Shown in pieces: positions 1-13,500 of a stretch of DNA of 64,000 nucleotides (within the stretch, counting starts at the first letter, position 1; each line of letters begins with the position of its first letter). Under the pieces are notes generated by a model. That model ran no database searches. It saw nothing but the letters and a program-made list of their open reading frames with translations, and had not been told where the DNA came from. Source of the DNA: Uloborus plumipes (taxonomy: Eukaryota; Arthropoda; Arachnida; Araneae; Uloboridae); assembly GCA_038373865.1 (NCBI GenBank), contig JAXGGA010002964.1, positions 1-64,000 of the forward strand, read 5' to 3'. A program made the translations under genes and the position numbers.

Positions 1-1214
1 GGGAGGCCCCGAGGGGGAAGGTCACCTTAACTATTTTTACAAGATGGAGGTGGAGCTCCTAATATATTATTTATTTCTATTGTTTGCAAGGGCACCTTGG
101 CCTTAAATCGCTCCTAGTGGCACAAATCAAAGAACACGTTTTGGATTAAGAACAGGTGTAAATATGAAAATACACGTTCTTTTCAGCATCAATACAAGTA
201 CAACTCATAATTCAATGGGGCAATTCATTTAAGCAACCAAAGGCACCTTGTGAATTTTCCTAAGCAATGAAAACTTAGCCCGATTGATCTCAAATATGGT
301 TTTTTGAGTTGTGCCGCTATTGCAGCCTATGAGCGAAATGTTTTGTGAGGCGGGAATTTTCCATTCTGCAGAATATAGCGCAGCGTTTTACAGAATGATA
401 AACTATGATGACATGCAAAAAAGCGTGTAGGGAAATTGGGCATTATTTTCAAAATATTACAATATTGCAATACGATACTCGCTCGAAACTTGCCGAATTA
501 GGAAATATTTGATATTGCACAGTAACCTCCCATATCGAAGCACCTCTGATTGTTTTTGTGTTGACGTATTTTCCGACATCCAAAGAATCATGTTAATACA
601 ACAACAATTTAACCGATTAGAATCAATCCAATCAACTCAAAAACTATACGTAGTAACTTTGACTTACAAAGATTCAAACAGTTTAAAATATTATTGCACT
701 AAAGGAAATTGACAGAATGGTGGGTATTCAATCAAGCAAAGAACAAATTAGTTGATATATTGATTTATCAACACTATTAAAGCAACTATTAACCTATATA
801 TATCAAACGGTTTAATCTATTATTACAATTGAGAAGAAATGAATTTTCGAAACATTCAATTGTGCTTACTTTTTAGTGCAATCCATGCCTGTCATTTCGA
901 ATTCTTCCGGGGAAGCGGGGGGGGGGGATGGGTACAAAAGGTATATTTAACTTAAATTATACCAAAAAACCGTAATAAGCACGCCGCCTCCTTTTATGAA
1001 AAAACATTAGTTCTCCAAGGAGGAGGGCAATTGATCCCCTCCCCTTAATCGCCTGACTAACGGCCATGTGCGATCTAAAGATCGCACCAGGGGACACATA
1101 CTCATAGTACTTATTTGTATTACAGTACATTTAGTTTTTTTTTCTGGAAACCTGATTAGGAAACACATTTTGTACTTTGAACTAATAGAAGCCACCGGAA
1201 AATTCTTGATATCA
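1..1214. other. gene-poor flank
   Basis: No convincing coding exon is visible on either strand. The stretch is AT-rich with short poly-G runs (near 918) and a few open frames under 95 codons that have no recognisable composition or splice context. It ends at the left target duplication of the hAT-type element at 1223. Confidence 0.5.
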
Positions 1215-2020
1215 CACGAAACCAGTGTTTCTTTCAGACATTTTGCTCCGGGGGGGCACTTGGAGAATCCGGAGGGGAGGGATCATAGGGATGGCCTAAA
1301 ATTGCATTTCGGGGACTTTTTGCGATACATTTTCCCAACCGCCATTTGAGCCCTAAAATTGCATCCCCCCCCCCCGACATTTTTGATAATGACCTCCCAC
1401 AAAACCAGAAGCTAAATCCGCAGTTGCCAAGGGAGTGGATGTGGACCACCTCTCTCCCCTCCGAAATAAATTGAAATCTCAATAAAAACTTTAACTTTTT
1501 GAATTATCAATTTGTAAATTTGCCTTAGGGTCATTCCATATAAAATCAACAAATTTTCAGAAATTTCCGTGCCGCACCATTTTTGATTTTGATCACACTT
1601 GGTAGGAATTATGCACCAATATTCTGTCCCTCCAAACTGTTTTATTTTTTTACGAAAAAATTTCCATTTTTTTGTTCCGCCGATGAGTAAAATTCGGCAT
1701 TTCTGATCTTTTTTCTAACAGCTCTGGTAAATTTACTTAAAGTGGTAGAAAGATCAAACATGGCTTATTTTGAAGCTAAAAGAATGAACTTTTATTTGTG
1801 CATAAAAAAAACGGTTTAAGTTAAGCCTAAATGTAAATATTCCCGTGTCAATTCGCGGTTCAAAAAGTGTCGTTTTCGTCATTTCAAGCATGAAAAAATA
1901 TATGAAGGACTGACAGTGGGGTTCTAATTTTTTTTTCTCTTACACCCAGTTATAGATACTAGAAGCACAGAAAAAAATTAGATGATACCAGTAGTCTTTC
2001 ATTATGAAAAAATTGCTTAA

Positions 2021-2951
2021 ATTTGAGAAAAAATGAAAATTGGCCTTTTTCACTCCCCAAAAACGGCCTGTGGAACAGGTAGTAAAAATTTACAAATGCA
2101 TGGAGTAAAAAGGTGTTACATTGCCCTTTAAAATGAAACAAAAACTGTCTTGTTATTCCAAGGCATTAAAGAGATATAAGGTTTCAAACTTTGAAAAAAA
2201 ATGAAAAATATCCTTTTTCACTCCCCAAAAACGGCCTGTGGAACAGGTAGTAAGAATTTGAAAATGTATGGAGCAAGAAGGCATTACATTGAACTTTAAG
2301 AGGAAACAAAAACTGTCTTGTTATTCGAAGGCATTAAAGAGATATAAGCCTTCTAACTTAGATGATTATTATGAAAAAATACATTAAACTTGAGAAAAAA
2401 TGAAAAATGGCCCTTTTCACTCCCCAAAAATAGCCTGTGGAACACTTAGTAAAAATGCATGGAGGAGGAAGGAGCTACATTTCCCTTTAAATCGAAACAA
2501 AAACTGTCTTGTTATTCTCAGGCATCAAACAGATAAGGCCCTCTGAAAATTGAAAATAATTGCTTTAACTTATGCTAAAAAATCTTGCATGAATTTTCAA
2601 TTTTCAGAGGGCCTTATCTCTTTGATGCCTGGGAATAACAAGATAGTTTTTGTTTCGATTTAAAGGGCAATTTTTGACCTTCCTCCTCCATGCATTTGCG
2701 AATTTTTACTAAGTGTTCCACAGGCTATTTTTGGGGAGTGAAAAGGGCCATTTTTCATTTTTTCTCATGTTTAATGTATTTTTTCATAATAATCATCTAA
2801 CTTATAAGGCTTATATCTCTTTAATGCCTTCGAATAACAAGACAGTTTTTGTTTCCTTTTAAAGTTCAATGTAATGCCTTCTTGCTCCATACATTTTCAA
2901 ATTCTTACTACCTGTTCCACAGGCTGTTTTTGGGGAGTGAAAAAGGATATT
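2021..2951. repeat. three tandem units mirrored into a large palindrome
   Basis: A unit of about 170-200 bp is marked by the core ACTCCCCAAAAACGGCCTGT. It occurs directly at 2051, 2219 and 2418. It then occurs inverted, ending at 2740 and 2939. Both mirrored pairs give the same centre near 2579, so 2206-2951 is an imperfect palindrome with arms of about 370 bp; the first unit has no mirror partner. Confidence 0.85.
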
Positions 2952-3272
2952 TTAAATTTAATTTTGGACGTTAAGGAAAGGGAACGGGTCCACAGACTGT
3001 CCTCCCAGAATTTTCTAAAATTGAAATATCAGAAAATGCAATTACAAGCCATGTTTGAGAAAAAAAATGACAAGAATTGGGTCTCGATGCACCCCCTTCC
3101 CCTCGTAAGCTTTATAATTTTAGTTATAAAAATACAATTGTCGACAATCTTTGATAATCGTAGAGGAAAAGGAATGCGATTTGATATTCTCTTTAAAAAC
3201 ATTTTCGAAATTGAAGTCATGATTAATCAATTTCAAGCCATATCTTTGACGACGTTGTGTAAACGGATGGAG

Positions 3273-3491
3273 TTTACGAATAATTTCTCAGAAATTTGAA
3301 AAATTGATATCCTAAAAACGCATTTGTAGACTGCCTTTTATAACATTATGAAAATGAATCCAGCTCAGCTCTCTCCCTGTTGGAATTTACGAATAATTTC
3401 TCAGAAATCTGAAAAATTGATATCCTAAAAACGCATTTGTAGACTATCTTTTATAACTTTATAAAAATTGATGCAGCTCAGCACTCTCCCT
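3273..3491. repeat. 113-bp tandem duplication
   Basis: Two adjacent copies start with TTTACGAATAATTTCTCAGA at 3273 and 3386 and differ at scattered positions. They lie inside the hAT-type element at 1223-3838. Confidence 0.85.
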
Positions 3492-3846
3492 GAAAGTCCC
3501 CCCCCCCCCCGAAAAAAAGTAGGCGATTTTTAACAACTTCAAAAGAAAAAGAAGGGGTTCAAATCCCTCCGGTAGTTTTCCAAAATTGACATTCTAGAAT
3601 GCAATTGAAGGCTACCTTTAATGCCCCCCCCCCCCTTTCCCATGATGTATGTTTTAAAATTTTCGGTAAAACTTTCATATTTCTTTGTTAAACATTTACT
3701 TGCTTGTGTTTTTATTATTTCTTCTGTGATTAATTTATTTTTTGTATGTTAGTACAAACTGAGTTTTCCTCCGGGGGGGCAGTTGACTTTCTCCGGGGGG
3801 GCAGTGCCCCCCCGGAAAGATGCCTGAAAGAAACACTGCACGAAAC

Positions 3847-6148
3847 TTAAATGATAGCACGGCAAATCAGTCAACTAGCTAGGAAATATGCACACTAACG
3901 GATTTCAAGCTTTAACGGTAACATATATATCAGTTAGACTAAGCAACTGAAACAAGTAAAAATGGCAATGTAATAAAATAAAATGGTAAAACGGAAAATG
4001 TTTACTCACAGAAACTTCTTCACGCACGGGTTGGATTACGAATCACGAGCTCCGAATACAACAACCGAGGTCAGCTGCCTGCCACGCTGACACCACCTGA
4101 CACTGCCTTCTGAGACTTTTCGCTTCTATTAACTGCACAAAGGAAAAGGGGGAGGGAGGCAAACCCCTGACAACCCCTCTCCAAAAACGAGTTTTGGGGA
4201 GGGACGTGATTGTTGTTCTTCATCATGAATGTTGGGCACAGGGGCAGATACAGAAATAGTTTTTGGGAGGGTACCAGAAAAGTGAAAATTGCCCCCCCCC
4301 CCCCCGCCCTGCCATCATTTTATTTAATAAAAAAAGTTCTCATGAGATAACTTCTGGGGCGCAGCTAGGGGTTGGGGTGAACCCCCTCCCCGAAAGGGCT
4401 TGAATTTTTTTTCTTGTTCGTAAGTGTTCAACTACAAAAAAAAAAAAATGAATACACGAAATAAGTACACTTGAATTCATGTGCAAGCTTGATGTTAGAG
4501 CTCGATCAATGGCATTTTTTGGCCGATGGGTCAACGCCGATTGTTCAAAGATTCAAGGGTGGATTCTGAAGGTGGTCAAAGGGTGAGCTGCCCCCCCCCC
4601 CTATGATGAGAAACATTTTTTTATCAGTTGCACAACCATTATCAATCTTGCTCTCATTGAAACAAATTTTATCCCTGCACTATGTGTAAAAATGTTAAAT
4701 TTTATTTGAGAATTTTATTTTTAAGAATTTTATAATTCCAAAACTGATTACCTGCAGACAATTTATAAATTGCAAGTTTATATTTTTTCAGGTAATAAAT
4801 TTTTACCAAAATAAGTAAGTGGTTAATTCAACGGAATATTATAAAAATATTATTTGCTGTGCAATGTTGTATGATATTTTAAAGAAGGTTCAAATTTTAC
4901 ATGCTTCGTTTTTCTTCCCCTTAACTGAGACTTGCGCGTTAAAACTTGACCCCCCTTACAAAAATTTCTAGATTCGGTTTTGTATATGGCCTATTATTTT
5001 TTGTTTCGAATGGCGTATGGCCGATGGACAAATTTAACAAGTCACAAGTGGTAACTAAAATGTGCTATTCATACATTTTTTAAGAAACGAAAATGTATTC
5101 AGTACCTTATAGAAACCTGTGACAAGCTTTCTTTAAGAAAGAAAATGAATGGATATTTATAAATATTATAGCAAAATAGGGGCACGCGACGTATTTACAT
5201 TTCTAATTTTTAAATGAAAATATAGCCTCGAAAATCATAGAACAAGTGGGGGAAAATACATGGACGGTAGAAATATGTTTTTAATTGAAAAAAAAAATAA
5301 ATAAAAGAGAGAGGGGAGGGGAGATTTAAATGGTTGTAATGAAAAGACAAATTAGTATTTAAATGATTAAAGCTAAAAAAAAGGAAGTACAACAAAATTT
5401 TATCAAAAGATTTGTTACATTTCAAAAAATAAAAGTATAAGAATAGAAACTGAAAATATTATTACCGAAAAATAAAACTCAAATGTTTATGAAAAAGAAA
5501 AACTTAAGGAGATTGTACCACATTTTTTTTTTTTTAATAAAGGAAAAATATGGACGCAGCCAAGGTGATACAGAGAAGCGGTTCCGGAAGTTACTCTTTT
5601 ACGGCGCCAAAAGTTGAAATTGATAAAATGGTCAAACTTTGAGGAGTCTTATCGCTTAACATAATATATTTAAAACATTTTTAAATAATTTCGTTTTAAA
5701 TCCACATCTTAGTAGCTCCTGGGCGATTTTAATTATTTATTTAGGATTTACTGATCTTCCAAACAATATTTTTGAATTTCTGATTCTACTGACTTTCTCC
5801 TGAAATATCGCAAATACATCTGCAATTTGAGGGTTTTTAAGTATATTAGTTTCTTTAAACAGTTTTTTCTATTTCCTGGGTTGTTGAGCCCGTCAAGGTT
5901 GTAGGCCCTCCCGCATTGGAGGGTCTGCGGGTGTGGATATCCGGGCCTAGAATTTCTAGCGGCAGTGTAGGCAAAAATGGCAATATATACAATACACTGT
6001 CAGTTTAAAAGCTTAAAAAATTTTGCACCTACGATAAGCAATCATGAGACCTAATAAATACTCCGAATGCAATCTGACATCACAATTAAAAAGGGAAATC
6101 AAAAAATTAAATTATGCGCACAATTTTGGGGAAATATACACAAATGTA
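3847..6148. other. intergenic, TE fragments
   Basis: Contains a higher-complexity stretch at about 4010-4140 with a strong minus-strand splice donor (listed separately). Isolated hAT-like ends, such as CAGGGGCAGATACAG near 4240, have no partner that I can find. Poly-C runs occur near 4295 and 4590. A GC-richer patch lies at 5885-5960. No coding exon is supported. Confidence 0.45.
4010..4140 (-). other. possible 5' non-coding exon of a minus-strand gene
   Basis: Read on the minus strand, the stretch has balanced composition in an otherwise AT-rich area and ends in a consensus donor, exon ...TTTCT then GTGAGTAAAC, with the GT at 4009-4008. No long frame is present, so it would be mostly untranslated. 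Any downstream exon would have to lie to the left, probably beyond the window. The upstream limit is a guess. Confidence 0.25.
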
Positions 6149-7166
6149 GTAGTTGGCTCCGCTTAAACGAATACTGTCGGTTCCAAGAAATATTATTCGA
6201 TTAAACAGGGTATTCGATTAAGCGGGGATCTTTAACATTACGTCTATAGCATCAGTTTCAGTGGTCGGAAGTAGCGCGCTACAAGTAGCGAAACTACTGT
6301 AGTAGCTACATTTTTAGTAGTTTGTAGCGCACAACTTTTAAGAAAAGTAGAGTAGCGAGTAGCGCGATACAAAAAAATTGTAGTTTGTAGCGATTTCTAG
6401 AAACTACTTTCAAATAAAATAAATAAATAAACAAATGAAAAAAAAAAAAAAAAAAGATAGCGAAGGAAAAAAACAAATTTTAATTGACCGACTGATGCAA
6501 ATCTTACACGAGTACAGCAGCGGAAGCAATGAGAAATAAAAACCATAAAAATATGAACTGATCTTAGATATATCATTTTGACGAAATAAATTCTATCTGT
6601 TTGATGTCATTGGTTTATTTGGCATCATAATTTTTTATATTCCTTCAAATAATGTCTATGTTCCTAAATATTCCCTGGCAAGAAATAAAAAAATTGAAAG
6701 GTGATTTCTTTCAACTTTTGAATCCTTTCTTGTGGCGAATATTTAGAAATTGTAAAATTAATCTAAAAAGGACAAATTTTAGCAAAAAAATGAGCAAAAA
6801 GGAAAAGTAACAAATAATTTCAATGACAATTCCTAGTTCAATTCCATATTCAAATGAGTAAATTTATTAATGTAAACCACTTTTCTAATTTATTCGGTCA
6901 ATCCTCACACGGTGCATGCTTTTTATTTATTTATTTATTTTTAAAGTAGCGAAGTAGCGACTACAATTCAAAAGTAGTTTGTAGTCGCTACATTTTTAAA
7001 AAAAATAGTTGTAGTTGTAGTTAACTACATTTATAACAAAGTAGTTGTAGTTGTAGTTCGCTACAAAATAAATGTAGTTTTTCCAACCACTGATCAGTTC
7101 CAAGATATTTTATTCGTGTAAGCGGGGTATTCGTTTATCCGTTAACCCGATTAAGCGGGGAAGACA
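6149..7166. mobile_element. pogo/Tigger-like MITE, interrupted
   Basis: The left end has GGCTCCGCTTAAACGAATAC and further GTATTCGATTAAGCGGGG text. The right end has inverted CCCCGCTTAATCGGG and CTTACACGAATA. The outer inverted ends are imperfect and TA-flanked, as in pogo-type elements. The middle is occupied by a younger hAT MITE (6259-7092). Confidence 0.5.
6259..7092. mobile_element. hAT MITE with GTAG/CTAC-rich subterminal arrays
   Basis: Inverted ends CAGTGGTCGGAA and, at the right, TTCCAACCACTG. The flanking 8 bp are ATCAGTTT (6251-6258) and ATCAGTTC (7093-7100), 7 of 8 identical. Both subterminal zones are crowded with GTAGC, GTAGTT and GTAGCGNNCTAC-type words in both orientations, a pattern expected of transposase-binding sites. 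No coding capacity. Confidence 0.8.
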
Positions 7167-7599
7167 GTATTAATGATAAAATTTAATCTTCCAGAAAATG
7201 GGAAGAGTAACAACTTCCGTTACGAATTTCGTTATAAATGTACAGTTTGTGTAAATTTGTTTTTATATTAAATATTCATTGAACCGAAGCTAGTTGCTAA
7301 GCCGAGCAGAAAACCTAAATTATTACGCTGTCGCTGCTCTTGATCAACCTCTCTATTACATCAAATATCAATAGGACTGGGACAAACTTGATTGCGTAAC
7401 TCAAATTGGTGGTCATTATTGAATTTCTTTAAAAAAAAGGGGGGGGGGAAAGAAAAGAAGAAAGGGACTAAATTAATTTCAAAGCTGACTGCCAAAGGAT
7501 CAAAGTAGCTAGGATGGAGACAAGCTTTCATGACATTTAAATTAAAAGGCAAGTTCAATCCCACGCACTGATTTTCACATTTGTCATAACGGTAGGAAA
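7167..7599. other. 3' flank of the ankyrin gene
   Basis: This AT-rich stretch lies downstream of the minus-strand ankyrin gene and should contain its 3' UTR. I see no canonical AATAAA on the minus strand within the first 250 bases after the stop, so the polyadenylation site is unresolved. Confidence 0.4.
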
Positions 7600-10500
7600 C
7601 TATTTTGCTTTTTGAGATGGCTCAAACATTGTTTTTGTGATCGGTTTCTGTTTGGTAATGATTGTACTTGGTAATAATGCATCCTCAAGATTTTTTCGAG
7701 CATTTGTTACTGCTTTAAATTTATCTGGAGCAATCTTTTTTAGTTTGTCGACAACTTTGATGTCATCAGTTTCCAAGTCTTCGAATAAGTTATCGAGATA
7801 CCTCAACAGTTTTGATATCTGTTTATCCCGAGAAAGTTGTAGTGGTGTTTTTCCTTCTTTGTTTTCGCAGTTGTACGCTGCACCATGCGCAAGCAAGGTC
7901 TTAACAATTTCCAGACTCCTATTATTAACAGCAACGTGAAGGGCCGTCATGCCACCACCTTTTGTTTGCACATTGAGAAAATCAACTAAATTAGAGCTAC
8001 TTATACTCTGCAGCAGAATGTCAACGATTTCATTAAGTTTTTTAAAAACAGCAATGTGCAAAGGTGTATTATTTTTAATGGTTGTTATGGTAGCATCTGC
8101 TCCATTTTCCAACAAGATTTTTACCACATTTACGCGTTCACTGTTTACTGCAAAATGCAAAAGTGTTCTACCGTCGATGTCTTGAGCGTTAATAGAGGTG
8201 CCATTATTCAACAAAAACTGAATAGTTTCCATATCGACATTGTTAATAGCTTTGATGATGTTTTTTTGAGGATGATGAAACGCTGTCGCTTCGTTACTGC
8301 TCTCTGTCTTAAGCCTAAGCTTAGAAGCTTCCATTTTCATTAAACCTTCCAAAATATATGGGTCTGTCTCACCAAAAATATTTTCTCTCTGATCAAAAAT
8401 TCTATGGAACATTTGAAGAGCTTTCACCCACTTTCCGTGAGAAATTAATTCTTCTGATTCGCTAAGTTCGGTATCCAAAGCACCAAAATGGCCTGGTCCT
8501 GTAATGGCGGGATGAATGTTCAAAACTTCATCATAAACATTCAGTGCTTCCCGTTCCTTCCCTTGGGCAAAAAGTTCACCTGCAATGCAACGCATTGTAT
8601 TTAGTGTTTCAGGATGGTCTACACCATAAACTACTTTCTTCTTTTCAAGTACTTCTGTATAAAGTTTCAGTGCACCATCATGATTTCCCTGACTGCTTAG
8701 AACTGTTGAGGTATTATTCTGAATACGAACTGCTACTGGGTCCCATGGGCTTGAAATTGCTATTTTATTCCTATAAACTCTGCGATTTATATCTAATGCC
8801 TCTTTGTATCCTCCAAGCGCGTTTAACAGCAAAGCCATTTCAAATTCAATAACTAAAATATCAGAATGAGTTGGCTCCAATATTTCCTTTTGTGCCTTAT
8901 AAACTTCTTCATAGATTCTTAGGGACTCTTCAACTTTTCCTAAGTTCCGCAACCCTAGAGCAATAAAATGTTTAGTTTCTAAAATCGCTTTATCAGTAAA
9001 ACTTAGAACCTCAACTTGTTTCTCAAGCATAAGGTTGGCCATGCATAAAGATTTTTGATAATCACCCAGCATGTACAGTGTTTTAATCATTTGAAGTTGT
9101 ATGTCGAATGTTCCGTAATTATTCAGTCCTAAAACTTTTTCCCGCTTTTCGAGCAAAAGTTGAAGTATGCTTAAAGCTTTTTTGTAGTCACCCTGTTTAC
9201 TTAGTAGTGATGCTATATTAAACTGAGAAGATAGATCATCCCCACCTATTTCACACAATTGCTGAACGTCCTTAAACCGATTTTTCATAGCAAACATTAG
9301 GAGGGTTTCACATTCAGAGTTCTTAGCGCACATTATTGCTTTCAGTTCAGAAGTATCCTTTATGGTATTTAGCACATGAACAACACTGGAAATACCATTC
9401 TGGATGAAGTTAAATGAATCATTCAGTAACTGCAGTAAATTTCTTATGCTTTGATTTGCGGCGAAAAATAGTGGAGTATTCCCTTTGTCATCGACAACAT
9501 TGTACACTGCGCCGTAAGCTAAAAGAGATTTCACAATATTTAGGGAAGAAAATTTAGCTGCATAGTGCAAAGCAGTATGTCCATTTTTCCTTTTGAAGTT
9601 AGGATTAGCTCCATTTTGTAATAATCTATCAACAACTATGTCAGAGCCTTTCCAAGCAGCATAATGTATTGGCGTTCCATTAGCAGCATTTTTGGCATTG
9701 ACAACTGCTCCTTTTTGAATACAGGTATCAACACGTGACGCTGCATTTTGTTTCACAGACGTAAACAATGCCTCTGTATATCCGAATATGCGTATAACAT
9801 CTTCTTTTGAAGCTAATTTTGAAGGTACGATCTTGTTTTTGTCTGCAGAGTCATAAATAGCTCCATTTTCTAATAAAAGTTTCACGGCACCTTTACAATC
9901 AAGTTTAGCAGCAAAATGTAAAGGTGTACTTCCATATATATCTTTGGCATTTGGATCGGCCCCTTCTGCTAACAAGAATTTCGTCATTTCGAACTTATTT
10001 TTCCTAAAAGAATAATGTAGTAGTGCCATACCATTGGTACCAATTTCATTAATTGACAGTCCATGCTTGAGAAAAAGCTTTACAGTCTCTACATGTCCCT
10101 CAATAGCTGCTACGTGAATAGGCTTTTCACCGAGGGTGCTTTTCGCTCGTACGTCAGAACCTTCTTCAATTAAACATTTCACCATCGCCAGATTCGGTTT
10201 TATTGAAGCTAAATGCAATAGGCTCCAATTTTGAGCACCTTTAATATTTATAGCAGATTCATTTTGATGCAAAATAGTTTTGACGACATCTACATGACCA
10301 CATAAGACGGCTACTTCTAAAGGTGTACAATTTTTCTCATCTTTAATAAAAATATCAGCGTGGTTTTGAAGCAGGATTTTCACCACATTGTTACGGCCAT
10401 TTGCAGCTGCTTTTCGTAATGCAGTATCCCAGTCAACTGACACCGAATTCACTAACAGTTCTTTCGATATTAAGAGTTCAGCAACGTCATCGTATCCTTC

Positions 10501-13500
10501 CTGTGCAGCGAAGATTAACAATGGTAAAATATTGACAGTTGGATCCTGAACATCAGCACATTTTGCTATTACAGAGTTAATCTGCATCATGTACCCCTTT
10601 TGGGTAACCACTTGCAGTCCACTCTTAGTTTTACAGGAGTTGTAGTTAACGTATTCAAGCAAAAGCTGTACAATGTCTTTGAAACCCCGCCTAGTTGCAA
10701 AGAAAAGAACATCATCTGTACCTTCATTAATAAAAATTCCATTTTGAAGAAGATATTCAACGATATTTTTCCGACCTTTTGTAACTGCTGAAATCAGCAG
10801 TGTCATATTATTTATTTTTACATTTACATCAGCACCACATTTTATCAAAATTTCTAACATTTTACTATTACCTGATCTTATAGCGGTAGTCAGTGCTTCA
10901 TTTAACTCACTTTTATCAATTGCTTTCTGAGCCAAAAGGTTAACAATATCAACATGTTGTCCATTTATTGCTGCACAAAGTGTTGAGTTATCTGAAATGG
11001 CTTTATTATAAATCAAAGTAGTAACAGCATAGTAGTTGCCGTTTCGGGCAGCCAAATGTAAAGGCGTTATTTTTTGCACACATTTAGAATTAACATCAAT
11101 TTTGTCTTCTAAAAGTAACTCAATGAGTTCTGTGTTGCCACTAACAGCGGCTAAATGTAAAGGTGTTAACCCAGCAATACCTCTAATGTTTACGTCAGCC
11201 TTATTTTCTATGATAATACGAGAAATTTCGAACCATCCATTTTTCGCAGCTAAATGTAAAGGAGTGAGACCGTTGATGTCTCTAGCATCAATATTTGCTT
11301 TATGTTTTATTAAATATTCCACCACTGTTTTATGGTTTCCATTAGCTGCTAAATGCAAGGGAGTATAGTTATACTGATTCTTAGGATCGATTTCAATGTC
11401 GCATGCAAGTAGAAGTTTTACAATTCCCACATAACCATTCTGAGAGGCAAAATGAAGAGGGGTCATCTTTTTATGATTGGAAATATCAGAACGAGCTCCA
11501 TTGTTCAACAATGCCCGAACAATATTTTCGTGTCCATCCCGAGCGGCGCGATTCAGAGCTGTATGCTCGTAGATCTTATCAACAACGTTGACATTAGCTC
11601 CATGCTTAAGCAACATTTGAACTACCTCTTCGCTGCCCCTTTCCGTTGCAAAATGTAGTGGAGTACTTCCAGTTATTGCTGTGGCATTCACGTAAGCTCC
11701 GTTTTGAATAAGGATACGAACAACATGCACGTGTCCACAGAATGCTGCTACATGTAATGGTGTACAGCCGATGTCAGTACTGACATTAACGTTTGCTTGC
11801 TTTTCAAGAAGGAGTTTAACCACCTTTACGTGCCCACGTTTTGCAGCTTCATGCAGTGGAGTATAATCATGAGAACTTATAATGACGTTGACACTCGGGA
11901 ATGCCCTTAAAAGGACACCGACGACTTCTACATTATTATTCCTTACAGCATAAAATATAGGTGACATATCAGACACATCTTTTAGAGTGAAATCAGCTTT
12001 ATGTTTTAAAAGCGTTTGTACAACTTTTAAATGACCATTTTCTGCTGCAGCGTGCAATGCAGTTCTTTGGAGTTTGTCGAAGGAGTCTACCGGAAAATTC
12101 ACTTCCTCAGTCAAAAATTTTACCGTACTTTCTTTTCCATAGGCAGCAGCAACGTGTAATACAGTTTGGCCTTTAGAATCTACAGCATAAACGTTGACAT
12201 TTCTTTCAATAAGTGATTTTATTATCTTCAGACAAGAACCTTTCGCAGCAAAGTGTAAAGCATTCCATGAATTCACGTCTCTTCCGTGTATGTCTGCTCC
12301 ATTCTTAAGACTGTGCTCGAAAGATTCTACATTTCCATTTTCTAAAGCTTTAAACATTTTCTCTTGAACATCCACAGTTCTGAGGCCCTGTTCATACTTT
12401 ATTTCTAGCATATGAATGTCATCCGGAATCAATGGAATAATTTTCTTCTCATATCCTTTTACATCTTGCTCAATAAACTTCCTTGCATTTAGCGCTATCG
12501 CCATTGTGGGAGCTGATATTAAATCAACTATGATATTATTATGTGCTAAGTAATTACGTAGCTCTCTGCCAACTAATATAGCAACATCTTGATCAAGAAA
12601 ATGCAAGTTATTTTCGAAACTGTCATCTGGACAAATCGACATGATATCTAGAACAAGCATTTCAACTACGGCTTGTAGCTTTTTATCTTTGAGGTAAACA
12701 AGAAAATCTGTACCAAGCTCTTTAGTGAGATAGTTACTATGCAGAAACTGCCTTAAAGCTGATAATTTGTATAGTAAATTATCATTGAAATTATTTGTCA
12801 TAGTATGCGGTGTTTTTTCCACACTAAAATTCTTATCCTGCAGCTTTACTCCTAATTTTTCTATGTGTTCGAAGTCATTTTTTCCACACATAAGATGAAT
12901 TTTATAAACTATACTTCGAAAGTTTTCAGTTGAATTTTTTTCTAGGACATTACAACAAATACCCTCAATCAATTCAATAATTTCTTTGGAATTTGAAATT
13001 TGAATTTCGGGGCACAAATTTTGTAAAGTTACAGTTGCATAATATTTTATTTCCTCCAAAACATAAATATCGAACTTTTTTAAACTGCATTTCATTACAC
13101 TTATCAATGCATCACATTCAAGTAAATAGTTCCCATTCACGTTTTCCCAGTCTCTTTTATGAGATGTGAATAGACGAAACAACTTTTCAAATAAGTATTG
13201 TTCATACACTGTTTTGTCAGTCACTTCATCGCTCAGTTTTACAACTAATTGCTCTAGATTTTTCAAGTTCCTCCTTTTTAAATTTTCATTCGTACGCCTA
13301 GCGATTTTCATTGAGCTAAGGTCGATTTCGTTAGCACAAAATATTTCGAAAATCTCCGCCATGTCATCGATATTGTTGCAATCCTGAACTTTCTGGAAAA
13401 GAGCTCTTAAAATTTTACCTTTGCAAATATGAAGAATATCACTTACCACCTCCGCAACATTTTTAAGATCACTCTGAACACCCAGGAAAAAGTTGACTGA

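Larger units (their letters stand above)
1223..3838. mobile_element. non-autonomous hAT-type DNA transposon, 2.6 kb
   Basis: The ends are inverted copies of CAGTGTTTCTTTCAG followed by a poly-G block, and both ends are flanked by the same 8 bp, CACGAAAC (1215-1222 and 3839-3846). An 8-bp duplication and a terminus fitting YARNG are the hallmarks of the hAT superfamily. No transposase frame remains inside; the interior holds tandem and palindromic repeats, listed separately. The perfect duplication argues for a fairly recent insertion or good preservation. Confidence 0.85.

Noticed and set aside
4239..4600. hAT-like ends CAGGGGCAGATACAG and GGGGCGCAGCTAGGGG
   Set aside because: No mirrored partner or target duplication could be found, so no element boundaries can be drawn.
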